Assembly: GCF_036884655.1 (NCBI RefSeq)
Contig: NC_088356.1
Span: forward strand, 12,242,501 to 12,306,500
DNA length: 64,000 bases
Source of the DNA: Musa acuminata AAA Group
Lineage: Eukaryota > Streptophyta > Magnoliopsida > Zingiberales > Musaceae
Direction: 5' to 3'
Below are positions 10,588 to 22,170 of this stretch, piece by piece. The translations under genes were made by a program, and so were the position numbers. Position 1 is the stretch's first letter. Each line of letters begins with the position of its first letter. The notes under the pieces were generated by a model that made no database searches, was not told where the DNA came from, and saw only the letters and a program-made list of their open reading frames with translations.

Positions 10588-11790
10588 GTATCCATCTTTT
10601 AGTACCTTTTGGATTCTTCCTTCGTGGATGCGACCTAGTTACAATGCCATAGGTGTGCGCTATTTACCTCATATTGATTTCTCTTGGATACATTTACATT
10701 CAAGATATGTGAAGTAGTATTCAGCATAAATAAATCATTGTTCAATGTTTCTCTAGTGATGATATTGTAATCCAATATAATTAAATAATTATTATTCTAA
10801 AAAACTAATTTATATCCACTAACTATCAAACATAAAATAGAAATAATATTTTTGATAATAGAAAGAATAAAATAATATGCATCTAATGCGATAGTAGCTC
10901 CATCAAGCAAATGTAGGGTGACCTCGCCAACAGCCACTATAGCAACTTTTGCTTCATTGACCATCTTGAGGTTCATCTCACCTCTTGCCACTCGCTAATC
11001 TACTAGAATTTGCCTACAATGAATTATAAATATAATAAGTACTATCGGTATCTAATACCCTTGTGTTATTATAAGGATCTAACAAATGAAAACTTATCAT
11101 GAATATACTTGAAGCTTCTCCAAATTTCTATTTTGCCTTCTCTGTAGTGTACTTTTTGTAATTCCTCTTGTAGTACCTATCTTTGCCGTAGTAGAAGCAC
11201 TAGCCTTTGTCCTTTGTCAAGTCCTTCTCAGTAACATTTGTTTTATCCGATTTGCCCTTGCCCTTATTAAGGGACTTCTCTACCTTCCTTTTCTTGATGG
11301 TGATCTCAGCCTCCCTCAACATATCGAAGAGCTTAGGGAGAGTTACTTCAAGCTTATTCATGTTAAAATGCATAATAAACTAAGAAAAAGAGTCTAGTAT
11401 GGACTGAAGCATAAAATCCACATATAAGTTATCATTTAGAACTATTCCTAGACATGTGAGTTTCTCTATTCACTCAATCATCTTAAAGATATAGTTCTGA
11501 ACCGATGCCCCCTTAGTTATCCTGACACGTAAGAGACTCTTGGATATCTCATATCATTGCGTTCTTCCCTATTCCTCAAACAATTTATGGAGATGTAGGA
11601 GAATAGATCTAACATCCATCTTTTTATGTTATCTCTATAAATCAGGAATTATGGAGCCCAACATATAACATTGAGCAAGAGTGAAGTCATCTATATACTT
11701 CACGTAGTGAGTTATCTTATCCGCACTTGTCCCTTCCTCGGGCGTGGGCATCAATGTGTCAAGGATGTACATGATTTTCTCTGTTGTGAG
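10588..11790 (-). pseudogene. Copia gag-protease remnant (same family as element D)
   Basis: The minus strand from 11790 leftwards reads like the gag of element D (48128-48928): KIMYILDT...PEEGTS...[16 protein letters not shown], then KLEVTLPKLFDMLREAE, then a lysine-rich tail with a decayed knuckle (CFYYGKDRYYKRNY). At 10797-10991 an open frame matches the region after the protease (AKVAIVAVGEVTLHLLDG...IIKNIISI). Stops and frameshifts are frequent. The gag N-terminus is lost at 11790 and the rest of pol is cut off by the gypsy LTR at 10587. Confidence 0.75.
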
Positions 11791-11840
11791 AATGATTATC
11801 ACGCTACATAAAGTGAGAAAATAAAGGTAAACAATTATGC

Positions 11841-12790
11841 TACAATTTGATTCTCATTGTATAGATCCATTGACATCACAATATATGCAACATGCTATAT
11901 AAAATAGGAAAATGCTTATAATAATAATAAGCAAAAAGACTGCATAGCGTGTCACATGTGTCATCACTCACTTAATTGGTTTATATGGTATCTATAACTA
12001 GCATATGTCCTCCTCTCTAGTGGTGCTTAACATGACAGATGAAGCGGCAACGCTCCTCCTTTGGTAGCGCGAATCCTCATAGTTTTCACGCACCACCTTG
12101 TAGCGATGATTAAGAAGGCCAACCCTTTCTTGCTGTCCTCTTGTAAGGTTGGCTACCACTCTCGATGACCGATTGTGCTATATTTGGATCTTGATCTATA
12201 AGTCTGGTATCAAAGAATGGAGGACTCATACAAGGCATCCTTGGTGCCTCAAGTCTAAGGATCAGACACACAACTGGGACTACGAAACTCTTGTCTTACA
12301 ATGAGGTATTATAAAGTATCGAGCATTTCATAAACGAATCAATTAGTGATCTCATTCTCTAATGAATACCTACACTATATCCCTAATGTCCCATACGAGC
12401 GACTATGAGACTAGTCACATCTATCATATGAATGAGTACATAGCAAATCGGTCTGTCTGGTTATCTCGATATCTTCTTTGAGTAACCTATGATCGGAAAC
12501 TTTTAGGATCTACGTTTATAGGTGAATTAGTCTCATTATCATGATCTCATTATGATTCAATTCTCATTGCACAATCCAATGACATCATAATATATGCAAC
12601 AAGCAAGAGATAGTGTCAATAATAATAATAAATAAAAAAGATTGTGCAGTGTGTCACATATGTCATTGTAAATAAGTGGTAGGATGAATAAGATAGAAAA
12701 GCAGATCGACAATGCCGATGAATTATTCATGCATAATAAATAAAAATTGATTAACATTTTTTCACGAGCGAAAAGAGCTAACAAATAGAA
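11841..12790 (-). mobile_element. Rearranged LTR pieces of the element D family
   Basis: The reverse complement of 12330-12540 follows the LTR of element D (45230-45420) closely, including the blocks around gtttccgatcataggttactc and tatccctaatg. The segments 11841-11990 and 12541-12690 are direct repeats of each other and both resemble the LTR beginning. The stretch is therefore a scrambled LTR joined to a truncated gag, not a normal leader. Confidence 0.6.
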
Positions 12791-12816
12791 CTAAAGTATT
12801 TTATTTCATAACCATG

Positions 12817-12828
12817 GCTTTGATACCA
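12817..12828 (-). other. Primer-binding site of Copia remnant
   Basis: Minus-strand TGGTATCAAAGC, two bases left of the LTR start TGTAAGC at 12831. Confidence 0.75.
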
Positions 12829-12830
12829 AT

Positions 12831-13400
12831 TGTAAGCATAAAAACTATAATATATTATTATTAAATAAAAATTTTAATACCAAAATATGAAATCCAATAA
12901 TAATATATCTAAATTTATAATGTATACCAATATTTAGAAAGCTTTTATCTTATCTACGAACATGCCATTGTCAAATTTGAAAGCTATAGCGATATCGATC
13001 TACAAGAAGAACTAGATTTGTCTTTTTTTTTTTTTTATCATTCACAGGACTACTAAGAGTGATAGATTGAAGGACAGAATGAGATATGAAAGAAGATTTG
13101 TAATTTCTCATTAGCTAGTATTAGCTAGTTCATGTGACTAAAAGGAAATATGAGAGAAAATCTATAATCTCTCAATAATGTAACGTATTCATACATATGC
13201 ATATCCTATCTATTTATAAGCGAGAGGGTATAAGATAATTAGTAGAGTCCCTCCCATCAAAATATCTCATAAAAAAAATTTCATAATTAAATTTTTTTTC
13301 TATTGACTAATAAATATAATCAAAATTTAATCATATCAATAATTATATAATTATAATTAGATAGGATCTATTTTCAAATTCGAATGGTCCTATCTTATTT
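12831..13400 (-). mobile_element. 5' LTR of minus-strand Copia remnant (right end approximate)
   Basis: Begins at 12831 with TGTAAGCATAAAAAC next to the primer-binding site. A minus-strand TATA box (TATAAATAG) lies near 13211-13218, so transcription would run leftwards. I could not find the outer end with certainty; 13400 is an estimate. The LTR stops at most about 150 bp before the PPR start codon and is divergent to that gene. Confidence 0.6.
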
Positions 13401-13540
13401 TTGTATTGTGAAGTAAGATCTCGTTGTCTGAATCGTGTATGATACAAGAGATTCTCATCAAAACAAGATTTTATCGAGCATCTTTGTACTTAGCCTTTTT
13501 ATACATGTTTATATTATTTGGTGATTGAGCTGAAACCGAC

Positions 13541-15769
13541 ATGGCTTCTTTTACCAAATTCTCAATCAAATCCATCGCCAGACACAACCCACTGTTCCAT
13601 TTCAGAACCATCGCCGTCTCTCCTCGCAACCAATCTCAACGATGCTATTACTACCACTTCTCCCACCGCAACCTTTTCCTTCACCTGCGGTCGTCTCGCA
13701 GCCTAGACGAGGCCTTCAAGCTCCACGCCCTCATGGTCCTCCATGGTTACCTAAGCCACAGTCCGGTGCTGGGTGCACAGCTTGTGCACTCGTATGTCAG
13801 CTTTGGTCGCCATCAGGAGGCCCTGACTGTTTTCCACCACCTGCCCAGAAGGAATTCCTTCGCCTGGAACTCCATCATCAAAGGTTCGGTCACCTCTGGT
13901 CGCTTCGATGAAGCATTAGCATCCTATCATGACATGATCAGCCATGGCTTGGATGCCGACCATTTCACGTACCCGTTTGTTCTAAAGGCTTGCGCGGAAC
14001 TGTCGGATCTCGAGCAGGGGAGACAGATTGGAGAGTCGATCAAACTCGACGCAAGAACCAACAGCTACGTGCAATGCGCTCTCATTGACATGTTTGCTAA
14101 GTGCGGCAGCTTAAGCGAGGCCCGAAGGGTGTTCGAGGATATGCCGATGAGAGATTTGGTTTCGTGGGGTGCAATGATTTGTGGAACCATGCAAAACGGT
14201 GACTGGTTGGAGGCGTTGAATCTGTTCAGGAGGATGCGGAGGGAAGGTTTTAGTCTCGATTCTGTCGTGGTAGCGACTGTTATTCCGGCATGCAGTAGAT
14301 TAGGAGCTATGCAGATAGGAATGGGACTGCAGGGGTGCTCTATAAAGAGTGGATTCAGTGATGATCTCTGTGTTTCCAACGCTCTGATTGACATGTATGC
14401 AAAATGTGGACAGACGAAAACAGCTTGTCGACTATTTCAGCTTTTGGCCCTCAAAGATGTTATCTCATGGAGTAGCTTAATTGCAGGGTACTCACAGAAT
14501 TGTGAATATGCCGAGTGCTTGGAGTTGTTTACCGAGATGCTGAGATCAAGAATAAAACCGAGCTCAGTGACTGTAGCTAGTGTTCTTCCTAGCATATCTG
14601 AACTGAAGACCTTCAAAAAAGGAAGAGAGGTTCACGGTTATATTGTAAGATGTGGGTTTGAGTTCGATATCTACATTGCAACGGCATTAGTTGATTTCTA
14701 TTGCAAAAGTGGATTGTTGAGAGAAGCACAGTATATCTTTGAAAACCTGTCAGATTCAGATATCACCATATGGAACTCTATGATTGCAGGATATGTCCTC
14801 GATGGTGACGTACATTCTGCCTTCCAGACATTGCGAAGAATCCATAGATCTGGACTAAGGCCCAATTATGTAACAGTTGTTACTGTCCTTCCACTCTGCA
14901 ATCGCTTTGTGATGCTCAACCATGGCAAAGAACTACATGGCTATGTGACTAGAGGTGGACTATCTTCTGTGGTCTCTGTGAATAATTCATTGATAGACAT
15001 GTATTGCAAGTGTGGCTGTCTCGAACATGGGAAGAAGGTTTACACACAGATGATAAACAGGGACATTGTTACTTATAACACTATAATTGCTGCTCTTGGG
15101 ATGCATGGTCATGGGAATCAGGCAGTAATGTTCTTTGATCATATGAAGAAAGAAAGAATCAACCCAGACAGAGTGACATTTATAGCACTGCTATCAGCTT
15201 GTAGCCATGCTGGCTTCATTGACAGGGGTTTCTCCTATTATAATTCCATGACAGAGGACTATGGCATTCTTCCAGATATGGAGCACTACTCATGCATGGT
15301 GGACCTTTATGCCAGATCTGGGTACCTGGATGACGCATGGGAATTCATCAAAAGCATGCCGGTTGACCCAGATATTGATGTACTGGGGAGTCTGTTGAGT
15401 GCTTGTAGAACTTATAAGAGAATAGACCTTGCTGAGTTTATCAGCTCGCGAATCTTTGAAAAGAAACCTGAAGATCCAGGTTACTATGTTCTTCTATCCA
15501 ATATTTATGCAGCTGTTGGAAGATGGGCAGATGTGAAGAAGGTGAGAGCAATGATAAAAGATAAGGGATTGATGAAGAAACCTGGGAATAGCTGGGTTCA
15601 AGTTGGACAATGCATTCATTCATTTCTCGCTAAAGATAAGGCTTACATAGAACATGGTATGCTACAAGACATTTTGAGGATTCTGTCTCAAGAGATGAGC
15701 GAAGAAGGATATATTCCTGACCTGATCTCCCTAGCAGAGGATGATAACATTCATGAACATATCAATTAG
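13541..15769 (+). CDS. Pentatricopeptide repeat protein, PLS class, E/E+ type
   Basis: One uninterrupted 742-codon frame, as usual for plant PPR genes. The first 60 or so residues are rich in Ser, Arg and His and poor in acids, fitting an organelle transit peptide, more likely mitochondrial. Repeats start near residue 103 (FAWNSIIKG) and run to about 600, with the PLS rhythm clear from repeated blocks such as ALIDMFAKCGSLSEARRVFEDMP, NALIDMYAKCG and NSLIDMYCKCG. From about 600 an E domain follows (LGSLLSACRTYKRIDLAEF, YYVLLSNIYAAVGRWADVKKVR), then an E+-like tail (KKPGNSWVQVGQCIHSFLAKD). There is no DYW deaminase domain, so any editing role would need a partner in trans. The RNA target cannot be read from the sequence. 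I chose the ATG at 13541 because it is the first in frame and leaves a full presequence. Confidence 0.93.
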   Translation: MASFTKFSIKSIARHNPLFHFRTIAVSPRNQSQRCYYYHFSHRNLFLHLRSSRSLDEAFKLHALMVLHGYLSHSPVLGAQLVHSYVSFGRHQEALTVFHHLPRRNSFAWNSIIKGSVTSGRFDEALASYHDMISHGLDADHFTYPFVLKACAELSDLEQGRQIGESIKLDARTNSYVQCALIDMFAKCGSLSEARRVFEDMPMRDLVSWGAMICGTMQNGDWLEALNLFRRMRREGFSLDSVVVATVIPACSRLGAMQIGMGLQGCSIKSGFSDDLCVSNALIDMYAKCGQTKTACRLFQLLALKDVISWSSLIAGYSQNCEYAECLELFTEMLRSRIKPSSVTVASVLPSISELKTFKKGREVHGYIVRCGFEFDIYIATALVDFYCKSGLLREAQYIFENLSDSDITIWNSMIAGYVLDGDVHSAFQTLRRIHRSGLRPNYVTVVTVLPLCNRFVMLNHGKELHGYVTRGGLSSVVSVNNSLIDMYCKCGCLEHGKKVYTQMINRDIVTYNTIIAALGMHGHGNQAVMFFDHMKKERINPDRVTFIALLSACSHAGFIDRGFSYYNSMTEDYGILPDMEHYSCMVDLYARSGYLDDAWEFIKSMPVDPDIDVLGSLLSACRTYKRIDLAEFISSRIFEKKPEDPGYYVLLSNIYAAVGRWADVKKVRAMIKDKGLMKKPGNSWVQVGQCIHSFLAKDKAYIEHGMLQDILRILSQEMSEEGYIPDLISLAEDDNIHEHIN

Positions 15770-17639
15770 AAGGAAGATTTTGACAGGTAACCACTGTTTT
15801 CTCCCTACTAACTCAGGTATTCGATGCAAATTTCTGTCTTGGTTTCTTTTTACTGCATATAAGTCGGAATCAACATTGCAACATGTATATTATTAAACTA
15901 TCTAGTTGTGAACCACTGTGAAACCAGCAACCCATTTGCTAGTATAGGCATGAAAAGATGGATCTTGGAACATGGTTCATCGGCCAAGGCAAGGAATCAA
16001 GTGTTTGAGCATATTGAGCATATAGGTCGATCCTTCTCAAGTCAAATGGCTTGCTGATATTCAATAGGATGTCAAGGGACATGGATAAACAGTTTCAAAA
16101 GCAGTATGGATGATTTGAATAGTGTTTCTGATGTTTCAGGATCAGAATTGGGAGTTATTTTGGAAGCCTCAGACATGTTTCATTTGATTCCGATAGCTGT
16201 ATAATAAACATGCCTTTGGCAAAAATTTAGTCTCCAGTTTATGTTGGATGTAACCACAGAGTAGCCGGCAGAGACCTCACATCTCGATCACCCTTTAATT
16301 CTTGGGTTGGATTGGAGTTCCTAATTGTTAGGACGTCTTTGATTGATTACAATACTTGTCAAACGAGGCTACAAAAATATTTTCACTGTCATTCTATGAT
16401 TGGATGATGTTTGTAATTGAGATACCTCTTCCTATAATTTTTGCAACAGTGTATAAAATTTTTTTGATGCAAATGTAATTTATTCCCAGACTGGTTTCTT
16501 TCTTTTCAATATATTGTCCAATTTAGCACTGGTATTGGATTTCCTGCATGCTGTAGATACAATCACTGAATTGTTAATTACCTTTATTTATAGACCTATA
16601 AAAAACCCTAAAGACAACAATGGAAATATGTAGTCTTGACAGTAGAAACCCAAGAGACATCTAAAAATATTCGAGTGGTAGAAAACCAATGGTAGGGCAC
16701 TAGTAGTTGGTTGTTTATAACTTCCAGTAACTTTGCAGATGTTTAAAATTTTGGTACATACTCATCGTGATTGCTCATATTTTCTAGGATTTCATTGTAG
16801 TATCAGAGTCAATGATGTTTATAATGTTTTGGCAAGAAATTTTGAGAGAAAAGGTTAGAGAGTTACAAAGGACCAGTCTAAATTCAAGTAATGGAGAACG
16901 AGGCGACCTGAGTGTTTTCTGTGTCTCAAATAAGTCTATTTTCACAATGATTAAACAATGCAGCCGAGGGTTTGTAAGCCCATTAATCATTGCTGCCTAG
17001 GGTTTGGCCCAGGCGCAATTGAAGAGTATTTGATGCAAGCAACTCGAGCAACCGGACCAATTCCCATGTGCTTTCCCGGGCGTAGACGCGAAGCCTTCTT
17101 CTCATGTGGTGATGTTGACGCTGCGGCCATTATTAACAATAACAAGGTTCGGCATGAGCTCCAACGTGACGAGCCGGGATGGACGTGGGGGACGGTGCCG
17201 CAATCAACGTGTTTGCTTTATTACTGCAAAGAACTACTTGTACAGCAATGCAGCCACCAGATCATGATTCCCTGGGCCATTATGTCCTTTGGAAGTGGCA
17301 GCTCTTTCTATCAATTAATTGGACACGGAAAAGGTGAGTCCCGTTCCAGTTTAATCACAACGATCGTTAATACTTTTCATCACATATGTCATCGAATTCT
17401 TCCCTTCTCTTTTTCTTTGTGATCGAGCAGCGTTGTCACTCACTGCAGTGAATTCAACTTGAGGCCACAGCATGCATGTCCTCTTTGACGCTTCCAATTG
17501 TTCCAAGGAAGCTTTGGCGACGATGGCACTGCTCTTCTACGAGCATGACTACAGAGTGTCCCTGCAGACCAAAGCAAGCATGATATAATACTATGAACAG
17601 TTGACTGATGGGAAGAGATCATGTGATTCCATGTAATTT
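15770..17639. other. Intergenic region between PPR and RCI2 genes
   Basis: Holds the 3' untranslated region of the PPR gene (possible poly(A) signals among AT-rich words after 15800) and about 1.5 kb of unassigned sequence. A 154-codon open frame at 16958-17422 has no recognisable domain and an unlikely composition, so I do not call it a gene. No transposon signature is visible here, unusually for this window. Confidence 0.5.
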
Positions 17640-17687
17640 GGATGTCATGTGGGAGGAGGATCTGCAGCATCGCAAGCTTCGGCATGG

Positions 17688-17695
17688 CACGTGGG
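17688..17695 (+). promoter_or_regulatory. ABRE/G-box (CACGTGGG) upstream of RCI2
   Basis: CACGTGGG is the core abscisic-acid response element bound by bZIP factors. It lies about 330 bp before the RCI2 start codon and about 180 bp before its TATA box. RCI2/LTI6 genes are known as cold-, salt- and ABA-responsive, so the placement makes sense, but function is inferred. Confidence 0.5.
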
Positions 17696-17872
17696 AAAGC
17701 CGGCAGTCCTGCGTGGGATTAAGCTGTCACTGATATGCACTCTATCGGCTTTAGTCTGACGACGATATAACGATGAGAAAAGACGAACGAGACAGCGAAG
17801 CAAATAAAGATGAGGAAAAAGGAGAGAGATCAATCGGTGGAATCCACTGCCACCACTGCACCTCACATGCCG

Positions 17873-17880
17873 TCTATAAA
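17873..17880 (+). promoter_or_regulatory. TATA box of RCI2 gene
   Basis: TCTATAAA about 140 bp upstream of the RCI2 ATG. A start site about 30 bp downstream would give a leader of roughly 110 nt, which is reasonable for a plant gene. Confidence 0.6.
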
Positions 17881-18017
17881 GCCAGACTCTGCCACATCCA
17901 CTACTGATCCATCCTTTGTACCCGTTTCCCTCTTTCCTTGGGCTTCCACACACACCTCTAGCATCTCTCTCTTGTTGCTTCACCAGAACGTCCGAGGACG
18001 GTCGACATACGTGATAG

Positions 18018-18373
18018 ATGGCGGACGAGGGCACGGCCAACTGCATCGATATCCTCCTGGCCATCATCCTCCCTCCACTGGGTGTCTTCCTCAAGTTCGG
18101 ATGCCAGGTATATGTAACGCAAGGTTTCATTAGCTCAACGTGCATGCATGCATGCATGAGCTTTCCTCTCGTCATCTTCCCAAGAACAATTTGTTCTTGA
18201 ATGAAGCATACACAAGTAAATCTTTTAAGCAGTAGAGATTTGTCAATCTTCATTAATATATTTGTTGCTGCGATTATTGATGGGGGCAGGTGGAGTTCTG
18301 GATCTGCCTGCTGTTGACGTTGTTCGGGTACCTCCCGGGCATCATTTATGCTGTGTATGCCATCACCAAGTGA
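18018..18373 (+). CDS. RCI2: RCI2/LTI6 (PMP3 family) small membrane protein, two exons
   Basis: Exon 1 is 18018-18107, the intron 18108-18289 (GT...AG) and exon 2 18290-18373, giving 57 residues in phase. The protein starts MADEGTANCIDILLAIILPP and continues through LGVFLKFGC to a second hydrophobic stretch ending YLPGIIYAVYAITK. This is the full PMP3 pattern: two membrane helices joined by a short loop with the conserved FGC and FW residues, and the normal length for the family. These proteins sit in the plasma membrane and affect membrane potential and Na+/K+ balance under cold and salt stress. The intron contains a CATG/TGCA repeat near 18140-18160. Another intron in the 3' untranslated region is likely (18394-18484, GTAAGC...TGCAG). 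Confidence 0.94.
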
Positions 18374-18393
18374 ACTCGTTTCTCCTACTTCAG

Positions 18394-18484
18394 GTAAGCC
18401 AACGCGAATTCCTTCTTCTTCTTCTTCTTTTCCTGATCCCAAAGTTTAAAGCTTTTTTATCCTTATCTCCTTCTGGTTCTGCAG
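18394..18484 (+). other. Possible 3' UTR intron of RCI2
   Basis: A good donor (CAG/GTAAGCC) 20 bp after the stop codon and a pyrimidine-rich tract ending in TCTGCAG at 18484. Splicing is inferred from the signals only. Confidence 0.45.
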
Positions 18485-19060
18485 GGATTTTAGCGTCTGG
18501 TGTTGGAGAAATGAGGTGGCTGTGTTGTCTGCTTCACTCTGCTCTGCCACTGATGGTAGTTCTGTGGCTTTGTTGGTTATTTGTACCGTCAGTGGGCGTT
18601 CGATTGTTGTGTCTGTAGTAATTGATTGGTGTCTGCGTGGCTGTAGTTGTAGAAAGACTTGATCATCAATAAATCAAGGATCGCGTTTAGATTTGCTCCT
18701 AAGTTTTGGGTATCGGGATGGAAATGGAAGTACATAGACATAAACAAAAACTCCAAAGCTATCAAATCGAACTCCGTTCCTCCTTAACAACACGCGGAAG
18801 AAATATAAATTCGGCAGTCCATAAATTTGGCACCGTTATGTATGTACGCACGCCGAATGACAAAAGTCGTCTAACAATACTACTACAGCTCATCATCTCT
18901 CGAGGACCTTGAGATCCACACAATCGGATCGTTCCTTGGCCGTAAGATCAGACGATATCACTTCTCAACCATATAAAGAAGAAGATAAAGAAAAGCAAAG
19001 ACGACAAGAAATCCGCTGCCGATGGCGGACTTTGATCAATAAAACATAGTCATTCCACAA
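18485..19060. other. RCI2 downstream region
   Basis: The transcript end of RCI2 is probably near the caataaatcaagg word at 18667. After that comes unassigned AT-rich sequence leading into the tandem array. I see no further gene. Confidence 0.5.
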
Positions 19061-20262
19061 TCGATCTTTGTGATGGAAATTTGAGAATGATAGAGCTATC
19101 CGTGATTGTTATTCAGTATACCGTCAGATTTCTGAGATTTTATCTTCTATTCAAAAGGACTAGAATAATTGAATGAAAAAAGCACAGTCTTCTTTCTCTC
19201 CTCTTTGAAATCCAGCCCAACATATTGGTTCTATAAAATCTCATGATCTCCATTATCTGGTATCATGAAGGATCATGCATATTGTCTGATATCAATGTTG
19301 TTTATAGTTCTAGAAGAGGTTTCTTATCAGAGAAAAAAATTGATAGTTTGCTGGATTACAAAGATAAAAATTGAACATGTGGTTCTAAATATCGATTTGA
19401 AGATTAAAAAAAAAGGATATTCCTCCTTGTGATCTTTGTTATGTTATGTGATGGCATAATCAATTTTTATAAATTTATCATGCGAGAATGATACGGCTGC
19501 TCTTAGATCACTATCCACTATATCGGTAGATCTTGAGACATTATTTTATAGTTAAAAGAACTAGAAGAATTAAATAAAAAGAAAACCTCATTCCTCTTCT
19601 CCTATTTGAAATCCAATCCTACAAACCATATAATCTCTATCGTTTAGTATCATGAAGGATCTTGCATATAGTCATGACATTAAAATTGTTCATGATTCTA
19701 GAAGAGTTTTCTTATCAGAGAAGAAAAATAGCACTTTACTTATGATCTTTAAGGCAAGAAAAAAAAGAATTCCTTGTGATCTTTCCTTGGCATATTATAC
19801 TCTTTGGCATATTCAACTCTTATAAATTTACCATGTGAGAGTGATAGGGCTACCCATCGATCATTATTCACTATATTATAAGATCCTAATTCTTCATCTT
19901 CTAGTCCTATCATAGAAGAAAAATACTAATTTATTGAATTACATAGAAGATAAAAAATGAACATGTGATTCCAAATATTGATTTTAAGGCCAAGTAAAAA
20001 AGGAATCCCTTGTGATCTTTACTCTGAACTATTAACTCTTATAAATTTACCATGTGAGAGTAATAGAGCTGCCCGTCGATCATTATTCACTATATTAGAA
20101 GATCCTAACACTTTATTTTCTAGTCAAAAGAAATAGAAATATTAAATGAAAAGAACACCTCCTTTCTCCTCTCCTCTTTGAAATTCAATTCAACATATTG
20201 GTCCTTTGCATCATATAATTTTCATCATCTAATATCATGAAAGATCATGCATATTGTCATGA

Positions 20263-20452
20263 TTAAGGTTCACCATACTATAGTATATCGCTCGATACAT
20301 ATCAATCCGATAAAGAATCGATATGTCCAATGCATACTAATCTGTCGGTATATCTTATCGTACTATATATCGGTATATTAATATGTACCGTAACAACAAT
20401 CAATTGATATACCGGTATAGATTGGTAAATCAAACCATGGTCACGACACAAA
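20263..20452. repeat. Insertion in array: cgatat/accgatatac-rich element
   Basis: About 190 bp that interrupt one repeat copy between catgattaaggtt and ggtcacgacacaaa. It is full of short inverted words (cggtatat, atatatcgg, cgatacat), suggesting a small palindromic or MITE-like element. No target duplication could be fixed. Confidence 0.45.
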
Positions 20453-21384
20453 ATTTGTTCATGATTCTGGTAGAGTTTTTTTATTAGAAGAGAAAATTGA
20501 TAATTTACTTGATTACATAGAAGATAAAAATTGAACATAAGGTTCTAAATATCGATTTGAAGATCAAGAAAAAAGTTATTTCTCTTTGTGATCTTTACTA
20601 TGGCATGGCATACTCTTCTGCATATTCAATTTTTATACATTTATGATATGAGAATGATAGGGACACCCGTGGATTTAAACATCAATTTGAATATTAAGGA
20701 AAAATTTGTTATCGTGGATCATTATCCACTATATTGTCAGATGATGAAACTTTATCTTCTAGTCAAAAGAAATAGAAGAATGGAATGAAAAGAACACCAC
20801 CTTCCTCCTCTCTTCATTGAAATCTAATCTAACAAATTTATCCTACAAATCATATCATCTCCATCATTTGGTATCATGAGGGTTCATAAATATTATTATG
20901 ACACAAAAGTTATTTATGTTTAGAAAAAAAATTTAATCAAAGGAGAAAAATAATAATTTATAGGGTTACAAAGGAGAAAACAGAATATGTGATTCCAAAT
21001 ATAGATTTAAAGATCAAGGAAAAAGATATTCCTCCTTATGATTTTATTATGATATGTCACGCTCTTTGGCATATTTTACTTTTACAAATTTATAATGCGA
21101 GAATGATGGAGTTGCCCGTGGATCATTATCCACTATATTATAAAAATTCTTAAACTTTATCTTCCAGTCAAAAAATTAAATGAAAAAAATAACTCCTTTC
21201 TCCTCTCCTCGAAATCCAATCCAACATATTTGTCCTATACATATTGATATGACATAATAGTTGTTCATGATTCTGGAAGAGTTTTCTTGTCACGAGAGAA
21301 AATTGATAATTTGTTGGATTACATCAAAGATAGAAATTGAACATGTGGTTCGATTTGAAGATCAAGGAAAAAGGTATTCATCCT

Positions 21385-22170
21385 TCTATTCTTTTCATGG
21401 TATCAGAGCCACTTGCTTAGAGCAAGCTCTCTTCTCGCTGTCGACTCATCATTATTGCTTCTTCACCTTTGCGTGGCAAAAGAAATGAACGGTAACTGTC
21501 GCGGCAAAAGAAATGAATGGCAACTGTCGCATCTCTAGTGTTGCGCTCACCAGCACTACCCCACCCCCACCTTTCCTCCTCTGTTGTAGCCTTTTTCTCT
21601 ATTGTAGTATCATTGTAGCTTCCTCCTCTGCTGTACCTCTATTGCAGCTTTCTCCTCTACTGTACCTCTATTGTGGTTTCCTCCTCTGTTATACCTCTAT
21701 TATAGCTTTCTCCTCTACTACACCTTTGTTGTAGCTTCCTTCTCTACTATAGCATCGCTGCAACTTCCTCCTCTGCTACAGCTTATTCCTCTGCTATAGC
21801 ATTGCTATAGCTTTTTCCATTGCTGCAGCTTTCTCCTCTGCTGTAGTCGTCGCCGTCGTAATCGCAACAACAACAACAACAGCGATCTGCTCTTGCCCTA
21901 CTCTTGAAGCCTCTAGCTCGTATTGCTTTGCATCAATCCAAGATTGGTATCCTTGATAGGAGCATCATCTTGCGAGGGAATGATAGCAGATAAGATTTCT
22001 TCAACTATATGAGGAAATCTACTCTGTTAAGGGAAATCCTCTATTCTGTTGAGGAAAATCCTCTATCCTAATTTGTATAAATAAGAGAGGGACATGTTAA
22101 TGTATTAAAGTTAAAGTTACTTTAATAAAGTTTCTTCAATAATTATTCTTATCTTCTATTCTTTCCATCA
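21385..22170 (+). mobile_element. TRIM-like short-LTR Copia derivative inside the array
   Basis: A primer-binding site TGGTATCAGAGCC at 21398-21410 is preceded by only the last few bases of a 5' LTR. About 570 bp later comes a polypurine tract (cttgcgagggaa) and an LTR starting TGATAGCAGATAAG at 21981 and ending near 22167. The interior has no retroviral gene. It holds a duplicated ggcaaaagaaatgaa block (21473-21540) and a long run of cctctgctgtacctctattg-type repeats (21590-21850). The LTR belongs to the same family as element C (41249 and 55231). Confidence 0.75.

Noticed and set aside
16958..17422. 154-codon open frame between PPR and RCI2
   Set aside because: No recognisable motif and no codon pattern; likely chance in promoter-side DNA.
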